Positions 25,086-32,982 of a DNA stretch of 64,000 nucleotides are shown here, in pieces; within the stretch, counting starts at the first letter, position 1, and the number at the start of each line of letters is the position of its first letter. Under the pieces are notes generated by a model. That model saw nothing but the letters and a program-made list of their open reading frames with translations. It had not been told where the DNA came from and searched no databases. The translations under genes were made by a program, and so were the position numbers. This DNA comes from Alistipes sp. (GTDB lineage: Bacteria > Bacteroidota > Bacteroidia > Bacteroidales > Rikenellaceae): NCBI GenBank assembly GCA_017531305.1, contig JAFXLG010000032.1, positions 1 to 64,000 of the forward strand. Direction: 5' to 3'.

Positions 25086-26920
25086 ATGATGAAAAAACTA
25101 ACCCTTCTAATTGCTGCGTGCGTTACGATAATCGGATCGTCTTATGCGCAGAATATTGATCGCGTGGAGCCACTCTTCTGGTGGACGGGAATGAAGAATC
25201 CTGAGTTGCAGTTGATGATATATGGTGAGAATATAGCCAAATATCGTCCCTCGATCTCATCAGAAGATGTTGTGATGAAGAGTTATGTGACGTTGGAGAG
25301 TTCCAACTATATGCTTATCTATCTTGATATTTCTAAAGCACAGCCAGGTACGTTTGATATAGTTTTTCAGAATGAGGATAAGAAATTTACCTATTCTTAT
25401 GAGCTAAAACAACGTAAGGCATCTACAAATGATATTCAAGGCTATGATTCTTCGGATGTGTTGTATCTTGTGATGCCCGACAGATTTGCTAATGGTGATC
25501 CGTCAAATGATCAGATCAAGATGGGAGCAGAGTATCAGGTTGACCGATCGAAGTTTGGGGCGCGTCATGGAGGTGATCTGAAAGGCATTGAGGATCATTT
25601 GGATTACTTTGTAGATTTGGGTGTTACAGCTATTTGGCTAAATCCTGTGCTGGAGAATGATGCTCGTGGTGGCTCATATCATGGCTATTTTGCAACGGAT
25701 ATGTATCATGTTGACCGCCGTTTGGGTGGAAACGAAGATTATTGTCGTATGATCCAGAAGGCGCACGATAAGGGCTTGCGTGTGGTTATGGATATTATCT
25801 TTAACCATATCGGTGGTAATCATCCGTGGGTGCTGGATCCTCCAGCGAAAGATTGGATCAATAAGAGTCCATCGCGCCGAGGAAATCATCAGAAAACAAT
25901 TTTTTATGATAACTACGCATCGAAATATGACTCAGATGTGATGAATATTCAGGTTTTCAGGTGGATATCAATCAGGCAAATCCTCACATCTCTCGTTATC
26001 TGATTCAGAATACCATCTGGTGGATTGAGTATGCCCGCATAGATGCCATCCGTCAAGATACCTATCCTTATGCCGATTACGATATGATGCGCCAATGGAA
26101 TTTGGAGGTTATGGCTGAATATCCGCAATTTAATATCGTGGGTGAAGTGTGGACCGAGAATGCTATTGGCACCTCTTGGTGGCAGAAGGATAGTCCACTT
26201 AATGAGAATAATACGGAGCTAAAATCGGTTATGGATTTTACGTTGATGAGTATGGCAAGTGATGTGTTCAACGATAAATCTGAAAATGGTAGTTTGGGAC
26301 GTATTTACGATCATCTGGCTTATGATTTTGTATATGCAGATATTAAAAATGTGTTGCGTTTCTTGGAAAATCACGATACCAGCCGTTTCTTGCGTGCTGC
26401 GCCAGAGAATCTCAATGCGTTCAAGCAGGGTACTGCATTTTTGCTCACGATTACAGGTACGCCACAATTCTACTATGGCTATGAATTGTTGATGAACGGC
26501 TCAACACGTAGCCCGGGTGGTGATGGAAATGTTCGTCTGGATGTTCCTGGCGGATGGTCTGGTGATGCTCAAAATTGGTTTACACCTAAAGGACGTTCTG
26601 ATATGCAAAACGAGGCGTGGAATTACATGAGTACGCTGCTTAAGTGGCGTCAGGGTAATAAGGTAATTTCTGATGGACGGATGAAGCATTTTGTTCCACA
26701 AAATGGCGTTTATGTGTATGAGCGTTACTTGGGTGATAAGAATGTGATGGTATTCATCAATGGCGCAAATAAAGAGGTGACTATCAGAATGGATCGCTAT
26801 GCCGAGTCTATCAAGGGTCAAAGTTATGGCGTTGATGTTGTGACCAAGCGTAATGTGCGTATGGAGTTGGAACTTAAAATGGCGCCGAAAGAGGTTCTTG
26901 TTCTTGATATGAAAAAGTGA
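25086..26920 (+). pseudogene. susA: SusA-like neopullulanase/alpha-amylase (GH13), interrupted by one frameshift
   Basis: Two overlapping frames (25086-26003 and from about 25958 to 26920) together encode one 611-residue secreted GH13 enzyme. The first part has a signal peptide, an N-terminal beta-domain with MPDRFANGDPSND, and region I (VVMDIIFNH). The second has region II (IDAIRQDTYPY, nucleophile Asp), region III (VGEVWTEN, acid/base Glu) and region IV (FLENHDTSRF). Adding one T to the T-run at 25954-25957 joins the frames smoothly, so a sequencing error is possible; a true mutation would kill the enzyme. It would hydrolyse alpha-1,4 glucans in the periplasm. No susC/susD genes are nearby. 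The stretch before DINQANPH is also shorter than in SusA relatives I know. Confidence 0.8.
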
Positions 26921-26944
26921 TAATTCCTTTAGTAATGATTACCT

Positions 26945-26985
26945 CCCCAGAAGTGTGTTTTTTTCGCTTTTGGGGTGCTTTTTTT
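26945..26985 (+). terminator. Intrinsic terminator after the susA-like gene
   Basis: CCCCAGAAG (26945-26953) pairs with CTTTTGGGG (26967-26975), one G-T pair, then after GTGC a run of seven T residues. Confidence 0.75.
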
Positions 26986-27070
26986 AGGCTTGAATAATAA
27001 ATAAACGGTCATTTCGTTTAGTAATAGGTATGATTTACTTTTTATAAGTGAAATAATTGATTATTCATTG

Positions 27071-27100
27071 TTGAAAATCGCAGGTTTTTTGGTATATTTG
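27071..27100 (+). promoter_or_regulatory. Promoter of the FISUMP lipoprotein gene
   Basis: TTG at 27071-27073 and TATATTTG at 27093-27100 with a 19-base spacer, ending 38 bases before the chosen ATG at 27139. Confidence 0.7.
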
Positions 27101-27138
27101 CAGATATTTTGAACGTGAATATAGATAATAAAACAAAT

Positions 27139-28641
27139 ATGAAGACTCTTTTTCGAGGATTATCTTTCTTTTTAATGGTTGTAATGCTTTGTGTTACAAC
27201 GCTTTGTTCGTGTGATAAGGAAGAGAAGCATGACTTTAAATTTGAAGCACCGGGTCGTATCTACAGTAAGCCAGGAGCTACACAAGTGATTCCGTTTATT
27301 GCTCAGAATATCTCAAGTATGTCGGTTACGGCTAAGCCTAAGGGTTGGACTGTCGATAAGGTAGATATGCAGAATTGGACTATCACAGTGACTGCCCCCG
27401 ATGCATATTCTGATGACACTAACAAGTATGAGGAGAATGGTTTGTTGAAGGTTACAGGATATACCGCAGCAGGTACTGTTATCTATATCTCATCATACCT
27501 TTCATTGCAGAACAAGGCTATTGATATTACCGATATCTACTCTAATAGTTATATCATCTCGGAGCCTGATACTCGTTACATTATTGATGTAACTCATATA
27601 GGCGAGACTTCTCAGAAGATTACACCTGCCGATGCTAAGGTTCTGTGGCAGTCAGACAGCAAACTGATTAATTATTGCGAGTTTAAGCCAGAGGACGGTA
27701 CATTCTCATTCTTCGTTGGCTCTAAGGAGATCAAGGATTCTTACGGAAGAGTGGAGAAGTTGGTTGTGCCTCAGGGTAATGCTGTTGTTGCAGCGTATGA
27801 CAATGACGGAAATATCCTTTGGAGCTGGCACTTGTGGCTCACTCCTGAGATCGTAGAGGAGAAGCTAATTGCAACCTCTGCAGAAGTATTTATGGATCGC
27901 AACTTGGGTGCATATAGCAATAGTGCTGGGTCTAAGTCTGGTGATGATATCTATAATTCATACGGTCTGTTCTATCAGTGGGGACGTAAGGATCCTTTTG
28001 TAGGTCCTCGCGATTATAACTTCTCAGCCAATAGTGATTGCTATATGTACACTGCAGCAGGAGGTTATACCAATATTAAATATGTAGATGCTAAGACCGA
28101 CACCGAAGGCTCGAAATATCAAGTAGGTACTATGGAGTATGCCATAGCTAACCCACTTTCGTTTGTCTTGGGCTCGGAGAATAACGATTACGATTGGATC
28201 TACTCTTCGCACGATAATTCGTTGTGGAGCTCATCCGAAAAGAGTGTGAATGACCCATGTCCTCGTGGTTGGCGCGTACCTAAGGCTGGAACATTCAACT
28301 CGTTTGATATTGCCGAGGCTGAGGATCTTGCCGATTTGGAGGCGGTACGTGGAGCGTATGGTTGGAATTTGGTAGATAAATATTCTGGTGTTAGTATGTT
28401 TATGCCGGGTGCTGGTCGCCGAAGCTATCAGACTGGTGTGCTGACCAATATGAATAACTATGGTTATGATAATGTTCCGATGCCATGGGTTGGTCACTAT
28501 TGGACTGCAGGTGTAATCGGAACGCAGGCTGAGTCGATGTTCTTTGACTTGAATACAACTCGTGCGGTGAACAATCGTTTCGAGCCAGCCAAAAAGATGT
28601 ATCGTGCCAATGCAATGCAGGTGCGATGTGTTAGAGAGTAA
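27139..28641 (+). CDS. FISUMP-domain lipoprotein
   Basis: The ATG at 27139 starts a lipoprotein signal with lipobox LCSC (Cys25); an earlier in-frame start adds ten polar residues ahead of it. The ~500-residue protein has an N-terminal beta-rich region (30-250), then a domain of the Fibrobacter succinogenes major paralogous (FISUMP, TIGR02145) type: VFMDRNLGA, YGLFYQWGRKDPF, the central SLWSSSEKS, DPCPRGWRVP, and the closing RANAMQVRCVRE. Such proteins are common surface lipoproteins in gut Bacteroidota; their ligand is unknown. It is a single-gene unit with its own promoter and terminator. Confidence 0.83.
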   Translation: MKTLFRGLSFFLMVVMLCVTTLCSCDKEEKHDFKFEAPGRIYSKPGATQVIPFIAQNISSMSVTAKPKGWTVDKVDMQNWTITVTAPDAYSDDTNKYEENGLLKVTGYTAAGTVIYISSYLSLQNKAIDITDIYSNSYIISEPDTRYIIDVTHIGETSQKITPADAKVLWQSDSKLINYCEFKPEDGTFSFFVGSKEIKDSYGRVEKLVVPQGNAVVAAYDNDGNILWSWHLWLTPEIVEEKLIATSAEVFMDRNLGAYSNSAGSKSGDDIYNSYGLFYQWGRKDPFVGPRDYNFSANSDCYMYTAAGGYTNIKYVDAKTDTEGSKYQVGTMEYAIANPLSFVLGSENNDYDWIYSSHDNSLWSSSEKSVNDPCPRGWRVPKAGTFNSFDIAEAEDLADLEAVRGAYGWNLVDKYSGVSMFMPGAGRRSYQTGVLTNMNNYGYDNVPMPWVGHYWTAGVIGTQAESMFFDLNTTRAVNNRFEPAKKMYRANAMQVRCVRE

Positions 28642-28713
28642 AAGGCAGAAGTTCCCGAAGAGGTATTGAAGGGGGCTTGAAAGGGGCTTAAAGGAAGGGG
28701 CTTTGAGATAAAA

Positions 28714-28755
28714 TAAACGAGGGTGCGGAATAAATCAGCACCCTCGTTTATTTTG
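28714..28755. terminator. Bidirectional terminator between the FISUMP and DUF3868 genes
   Basis: A 13-pair perfect stem (28714-28726 with 28738-28750), 11-base loop, T-rich on the + side and A-rich before it, between convergent genes. Confidence 0.82.
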
Positions 28756-28772
28756 CGTGTATGTTATTTCTG

Positions 28773-30215
28773 TTATGCCTTCGCCTTCATTAATTCATTG
28801 AGTAACGTGAGATTGTACGTAGCTTCGCTTACGCCAGCCTTTTGCGCCTCCTCGAAAAGTTGTTTTGCTTCGGCGTAATTGCCGTTAGCCATTGCCAAAA
28901 TACCACGAGAATTGATCGCCTCTGGCATATTCTGAGGTACACCGTTGAGATATTCGGCTGCTTTAGTGTAGTTTCCGTTTGCGATTGCTACGTTTGCCGC
29001 GTTTACCCGTGCTTCGTTGGAATTTGGATAGTTTTCCACCGCCAAAATCACTATGTCATTCCACTCTTTGCTACCCTTCTCGAAAGTAAGTGCAATCATA
29101 TAAATATCAGCCAAAGATAACTCTTCGGGGTTACTCCGCAAGGTTGCCTTTGCTTCGGTCAAGTTCTTGACTTTAGCCTTGTGGCTGAGCGTGATGGCTG
29201 TTGTGCGCAACTTAGGATACCATGTGCGTAGCATGAAGTTATACTCCAGCGGGAATTGCTCACGTATAACCTTGTTTTTGTTCTCTGGCTTTATGCTCGC
29301 ATCATCAATAATAGCTGCTATTTTCAGATAGTTACTGATGTAGCTTGAAAGCAACATCTCTCGTAATTTCGACCAATCTATAGGACCTGAAGCGATGGAT
29401 GAATTAGGTAGAGATATATTATTGTCTTTCAGATAATTGGCGGTATGCTCTGCGCGTGCTGATGCAAGTCTTGAGTTGAAGCTATAAGCACCTTCTGGCG
29501 AAGCATATCCTACTAACTTTACGGACTCTACGTCTTGCGATTGCACGGCTTTGCGTAGCTGGTCTAAAGAGCTGCTGTTGTCCATAAAGTTCGATTCGAT
29601 TTGACTCTTGTTAACAGGGAAATAGATATCAAAGGTGGAACTTTGCAAGGTGTTCTCCTGCTTAGGAATTGCGTATGCCAATTTGGTCTTCGAAGCAAGG
29701 TCTTTGACCTCAATTGGTGCTTGTTTTTGTACTGTCGGCATAGTTGCGATGGTTATGATATCTTCGCTATAAGGCATATCGTGGCAAGCGCACCACTCCT
29801 CTCTTAAGGCAAACTCCGCATTTTGCATCCAGCTCTCGTATGGCATATCATACTCATAGCTTATAACCTGCTCCTTGTTTTTGAGTCGGCGTACATAAAT
29901 GTCTGATGTCGGGAATTGTTCATCGCTTTTTCTCAGATGCACAATCGAGCGTCTGCGACCATCTATAATGATTGCAGGCATCTGTATAATCTCTCGCCCG
30001 TCTGTTAGGTAAGGAGTAACACGTAGTGAGTGGTTGGACTTAATCTTTAGCTGGCTCATATCCACCGCCATGCTTACGTCCATGCGATTGCCTATTTGCT
30101 GGGTACTTATATCCGAGATTCTCAGCCCGTTGTCCGAAATTACTATTTGCGCCTCTGCGCTATGGATCAGTAACGAGGCAGTTGCAATAAATAATAGCTT
30201 TATGTAAGTTTTCAT
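28773..30215 (-). CDS. DUF3868/OmpA-like/TPR outer-membrane protein
   Basis: A 480-residue exported protein (signal peptide ending IHSAEAQ). The N-terminal ~150 residues fit the DUF3868 domain. A region near 200-280 looks like an OmpA-type peptidoglycan-binding domain: IYFPVNKSQIESNF, then VKLVGYASPEGAYSFNSRLA and SARAEHTANYL. The C-terminal ~100 residues hold two or three TPR-like helical repeats (ANVAIANGNYTKAAEYL, ILAMANGNYAEAKQLFEEA). In Bacteroidales this protein is the usual partner of a DUF3575 protein near fimbrillin genes; the DUF3575 gene is 12 bases upstream, but no fimbrillin gene is seen. Confidence 0.8.
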   Translation of the reverse strand: MKTYIKLLFIATASLLIHSAEAQIVISDNGLRISDISTQQIGNRMDVSMAVDMSQLKIKSNHSLRVTPYLTDGREIIQMPAIIIDGRRRSIVHLRKSDEQFPTSDIYVRRLKNKEQVISYEYDMPYESWMQNAEFALREEWCACHDMPYSEDIITIATMPTVQKQAPIEVKDLASKTKLAYAIPKQENTLQSSTFDIYFPVNKSQIESNFMDNSSSLDQLRKAVQSQDVESVKLVGYASPEGAYSFNSRLASARAEHTANYLKDNNISLPNSSIASGPIDWSKLREMLLSSYISNYLKIAAIIDDASIKPENKNKVIREQFPLEYNFMLRTWYPKLRTTAITLSHKAKVKNLTEAKATLRSNPEELSLADIYMIALTFEKGSKEWNDIVILAVENYPNSNEARVNAANVAIANGNYTKAAEYLNGVPQNMPEAINSRGILAMANGNYAEAKQLFEEAQKAGVSEATYNLTLLNELMKAKA

Positions 30216-30227
30216 TTTTTTGTCGTT

Positions 30228-30800
30228 TTAGAAAAGGTAAACAAATGATATTGCGAGCTTTGTGATGCCCCAATAATTCTTATTGCCAGAACTTACACTC
30301 TTTTGGTTGTAATCTTCGCCTGTATAGCGGTCATACCACGAGTGAGCGTATCCAACACCTATTTCGGCTTCGAGATTCCAATGCTTGCCTAACATCCATG
30401 CGTAGCCATATGCTATGCCTCCACCCAAGGCGTGTCCCTTGTAGCGAGCCCCTTCTAAGCCTTCCCAAATCGAGAATGGAAATGCCGACAAGTTGCATAG
30501 GTTGTATCCTCCGCCAATCAGATGTGCAGCCAAGAAGTGTCCGTTGAATCTCTCGCACGTCCAATATCGGAACTCAGGCTGAACGAGCCAATGTTTCCAT
30601 TTGCGAGAGTGAGAGAATGTGAATGGATTAAATCCCGCCGAGATATCGAGCGTGGTTTGTCCTCCTAAGCCGATCTCTATGCCTAAATTGGGAGATGTCG
30701 TTGCCCAATAGAGTAGATTGGTCTTCAGACCTACGTTTTGGGCATTGCTTTTTGCTGAAAATGCTGTCAGAGCCAGCACGATAAGTAGAATTTTTCTCAT
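30228..30800 (-). CDS. DUF3575 outer-membrane protein
   Basis: A 190-residue exported protein with a signal peptide ending AKSNAQ. VGLKTNLLYWATTSPNLGIE is the typical DUF3575 opening, followed by alternating amphipathic strands (FRYWTCERF, AHLIGGGYN, GGGIAYGYAW, AEIGVGYAHSWYD) and a terminal aromatic residue, all signs of an eight-stranded or so outer-membrane beta-barrel. It is cotranscribed with the DUF3868 protein gene. The DNA just before its start codon holds an 11-base inverted repeat (30801-30844). Confidence 0.82.
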   Translation of the reverse strand: MRKILLIVLALTAFSAKSNAQNVGLKTNLLYWATTSPNLGIEIGLGGQTTLDISAGFNPFTFSHSRKWKHWLVQPEFRYWTCERFNGHFLAAHLIGGGYNLCNLSAFPFSIWEGLEGARYKGHALGGGIAYGYAWMLGKHWNLEAEIGVGYAHSWYDRYTGEDYNQKSVSSGNKNYWGITKLAISFVYLF

Positions 30801-30844
30801 AGTTTGAAGATTATCTAATTACACACTGTGTTGATCTTCAAACT
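30801..30844. repeat. Inverted repeat at the start of the DUF3575 gene
   Basis: AGTTTGAAGAT (30801-30811) and ATCTTCAAACT (30834-30844) are perfect inverted copies, with a 22-base spacer that contains ACACactGTGT-like symmetry. In the transcript this would be a stem ending directly at the start codon. Confidence 0.7.
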
Positions 30845-30877
30845 TCGCACCAAAATTTTAGGAATGCATATGAAAGG

Positions 30878-31339
30878 TTAAAAAATAGATGTTACACCCT
30901 GCAGAGCGAGTAACATAAGCAGATAGCGGATAAATTTGCCGATAAACATTGTGGAGGTTGTGATATAGATATTGGCACGCATCAATCCAAGTAGCACGAT
31001 GATCACTTCTCCGACCCACGGTAGCACTCCGAAAAGACCCATCCAAGCTCCATATTTGCGTACGAAACCCTCTACTTTGTCCATCTTTTCCTGCTTGACT
31101 CCGAGCCACTTCTCGATTTTTTGCATATTGCCAAGGTATCCAAGATAGTAACAAACCAGACCTCCCAATGTGTTTCCTATAGATGCCGAAAGCAGACAGG
31201 TTGTTGGGTCAGCACCCATTTCGACAAGTACGGTCAATACCACCTCGGAACTGAACGGGAGTATGCTGCCCGCCACAAATGCCGAGATGAAGAGCCCGAT
31301 GTATCCCCAGTCGATAAAAAATTGTATTAACCCGTCCAT
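30878..31339 (-). CDS. DedA-like (VTT-domain) membrane protein
   Basis: A 153-residue inner-membrane protein starting at the ATG at 31339 (MDGLIQFFIDWGYIGLFISA); a longer in-frame reading would place 74 basic residues before it and cross a promoter. It has about four hydrophobic segments, with GSILPFSSEVVLTVLVEMGA and a central IGNTLGGLVCYYLGYLG typical of the YqaA branch of the DedA/VTT family. DedA relatives are thought to flip or carry membrane lipids such as undecaprenyl phosphate; the role of this branch is not known. Confidence 0.82.
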   Translation of the reverse strand: MDGLIQFFIDWGYIGLFISAFVAGSILPFSSEVVLTVLVEMGADPTTCLLSASIGNTLGGLVCYYLGYLGNMQKIEKWLGVKQEKMDKVEGFVRKYGAWMGLFGVLPWVGEVIIVLLGLMRANIYITTSTMFIGKFIRYLLMLLALQGVTSIF

Positions 31340-31355
31340 AAGAAAAGTTTGCTTA

Positions 31356-31363
31356 CAAAAATA
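31356..31363 (-). promoter_or_regulatory. -7 element (TATTTTTG) for the DedA-like gene
   Basis: A full TAnnTTTG match on the minus strand, 16 bases before the ATG at 31339. No -33 box seen. Confidence 0.45.
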
Positions 31364-31477
31364 CTTAATTTTTCTTTTTGTAGCGAATTTTTTGCCACGA
31401 AAAGCGGAGTGAGGGCGCGAAGTGAAAAATATTGAAAAAAAGATTGTGCTTGGGTGCTGAAATTGAGATATTTTTCT

Positions 31478-31485
31478 TACCTTTG
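31478..31485 (+). promoter_or_regulatory. -7 element (TACCTTTG) of the pyrC leader transcript
   Basis: A full TAnnTTTG match 19 bases before the leader ATG at 31505 and about 200 bases before pyrC. No well-placed -33 TTG is visible. Confidence 0.5.
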
Positions 31486-31504
31486 TAAAAATAAATATGT
31501 AGTT

Positions 31505-31642
31505 ATGCCTGATCAGATTCAGATATCTCAGTCGATTGATAAGTCGATGGCGAAGCATCAAGAGATGAAGCGCTTGGATTCTTGTTTTTCGAATGTTACT
31601 GATTCTTGTCAGAATGACGTTATAACTGTTTTCTTTTGTTGA
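31505..31642 (+). CDS. Putative 45-aa leader peptide upstream of pyrC
   Basis: A short ORF of 45 codons beginning MPDQIQISQSIDKSM and ending VITVFFC, just downstream of a good -7 box. Its last codons and stop lie in a U-rich stretch (GTTTTCTTTTGTTGA), and a terminator hairpin starts 5 bases after the stop. I do not recognise the peptide. Its position suggests it is translated to control transcription into pyrC and not for the product itself; it might instead be a small independent gene. Confidence 0.5.
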   Translation: MPDQIQISQSIDKSMAKHQEMKRLDSCFSNVTDSCQNDVITVFFC

Positions 31643-31647
31643 TATAT

Positions 31648-31673
31648 GGGCGACTTGTTTGGTCGCCCTTTTT
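31648..31673 (+). terminator. Intrinsic terminator/attenuator just before pyrC
   Basis: GGGCGAC (31648-31654) pairs with GTCGCCC (31662-31668) around TTGTTTG, followed by five T residues; the pyrC ATG is 10 bases further on. A terminator between a promoter and the gene it serves points to attenuation. Confidence 0.8.
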
Positions 31674-31683
31674 GTGCATAAAT

Positions 31684-32952
31684 ATGGAGCAGCGAATAAT
31701 TCTAAAAGACGGTTTGGTAGTCAGCGGAGGCATCTCTCAGCAGGCTGATGTTGCTGTCGGTGGCGGAAAAATCCTTGCCATTGAACAAAATATTGAGGTT
31801 ACAGCTCAGGATCGAGTTGTGGATTGTCAGGGTAAGATCATTGTTAGCGGTTTGGTTGATGTTCATGTGCATTTGCGCGAACCAGGATTCTCTGCCAAAG
31901 AGACTATTGCTACGGGTACTGCCGCAGCTGCCCATGGCGGTTTTACTATGGTTTGTTCTATGCCTAATCTTAGCCCAGCTCCCGATTCAGTAGAGAATCT
32001 GGACGCACAGTTGGCACTCATCGAGCGCGATGCTAAGGTTAAGGTTTTGCCATACGCTACCATTACTCGTAACCGCTACGGCAGAGAGTTGGTTGATTTT
32101 GCTTCGCTTGCCCAGAAGGTTGCTGGATTCTCGGATGACGGCAGTGGCGTGCAGCAAGAAGATATGATGCGTCAAGCTATGGTCGAGGCTGCCAAGAACG
32201 ATTCTATCATTGCGGCACATTGCGAGGTTAATGATCTGCTCCGAGGTGGATATATCCACGATGGAGAGTATGCCGCAAAGCATGGTCATAAGGGTATCTG
32301 CTCTGAGAGTGAGTGGGCGCAGATTGAGCGAGATATTGAGCTTGCGGCTCAAACCTCTTGCCAATATCACGTATGCCATATCTCGACTAAGGAGAGTGTT
32401 GCTTTGATACGTGAAGCAAAGCGCAGAGGTTTGAAGGTGTCGTGCGAAACAGCTCCACACTATCTGACTATGTGTGATATGGATCTGCAGGAAGATGGAC
32501 GTTTCAAGATGAATCCTCCTATCCGTTCTGCAGAGGATCGAGATGCGCTTGTCGAGGGTATTAAGGATGGCACAATCGAGGTGATCGCTACCGACCACGC
32601 TCCTCATACTGCCGATGAGAAATCTCGCGGTTTGGCTTTGAGTGCCATGGGTGTTGTGGGTTTGGAGACCTCGTTTGCGGTGATCTATACCAAACTTGTG
32701 AAGACGGGAGTAATCTCTCTGGAGAAGGCTATCGAGCTTATGTCGGAGAATCCTCGCAAGATCTTCAAATTAGGTGGCGGATTAAAGGTCGGCGAAGCTG
32801 CCGATATCGCACTCTTCGATCTTGAGAGTCGATTTACGGTTGATCCAGAGACCTTCCACTCTATGGGTCGCAGCACCCCATTCAAGGGTTGGGAGTTGCA
32901 AGGCGAGTGTGTGATGACCTTGGTCGATGGTAATGTTGTATATGAAAAATAA
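31684..32952 (+). CDS. pyrC: Dihydroorotase
   Basis: The start is the ATG at 31684 (MEQRIILKDGLVV); an upstream in-frame reading crosses the terminator. The 422-residue amidohydrolase cyclises N-carbamoyl-aspartate to dihydroorotate. VDVHVHLREPG holds the HxH zinc ligands and the substrate Arg, the later His ligands fall in AAHCEVN and CHISTKES, and ATDHAPHT gives the catalytic Asp. This is the multi-domain-type (class I, PyrC/AllB-like) dihydroorotase with conserved motifs, so it is probably active. It leads the pyrC-carA-carB-pyrK-pyrD cluster, 30 bases before carA. Confidence 0.95.
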   Translation: MEQRIILKDGLVVSGGISQQADVAVGGGKILAIEQNIEVTAQDRVVDCQGKIIVSGLVDVHVHLREPGFSAKETIATGTAAAAHGGFTMVCSMPNLSPAPDSVENLDAQLALIERDAKVKVLPYATITRNRYGRELVDFASLAQKVAGFSDDGSGVQQEDMMRQAMVEAAKNDSIIAAHCEVNDLLRGGYIHDGEYAAKHGHKGICSESEWAQIERDIELAAQTSCQYHVCHISTKESVALIREAKRRGLKVSCETAPHYLTMCDMDLQEDGRFKMNPPIRSAEDRDALVEGIKDGTIEVIATDHAPHTADEKSRGLALSAMGVVGLETSFAVIYTKLVKTGVISLEKAIELMSENPRKIFKLGGGLKVGEAADIALFDLESRFTVDPETFHSMGRSTPFKGWELQGECVMTLVDGNVVYEK

Positions 32953-32982
32953 TAATTAATAATATAAATCAATTTTTAAGGA

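Noticed and set aside
30801..30844. Invertible promoter flanked by inverted repeats
   Set aside because: Phase-variable promoters of Bacteroides have longer invertible segments with room for a whole promoter; 22 bases is too short.
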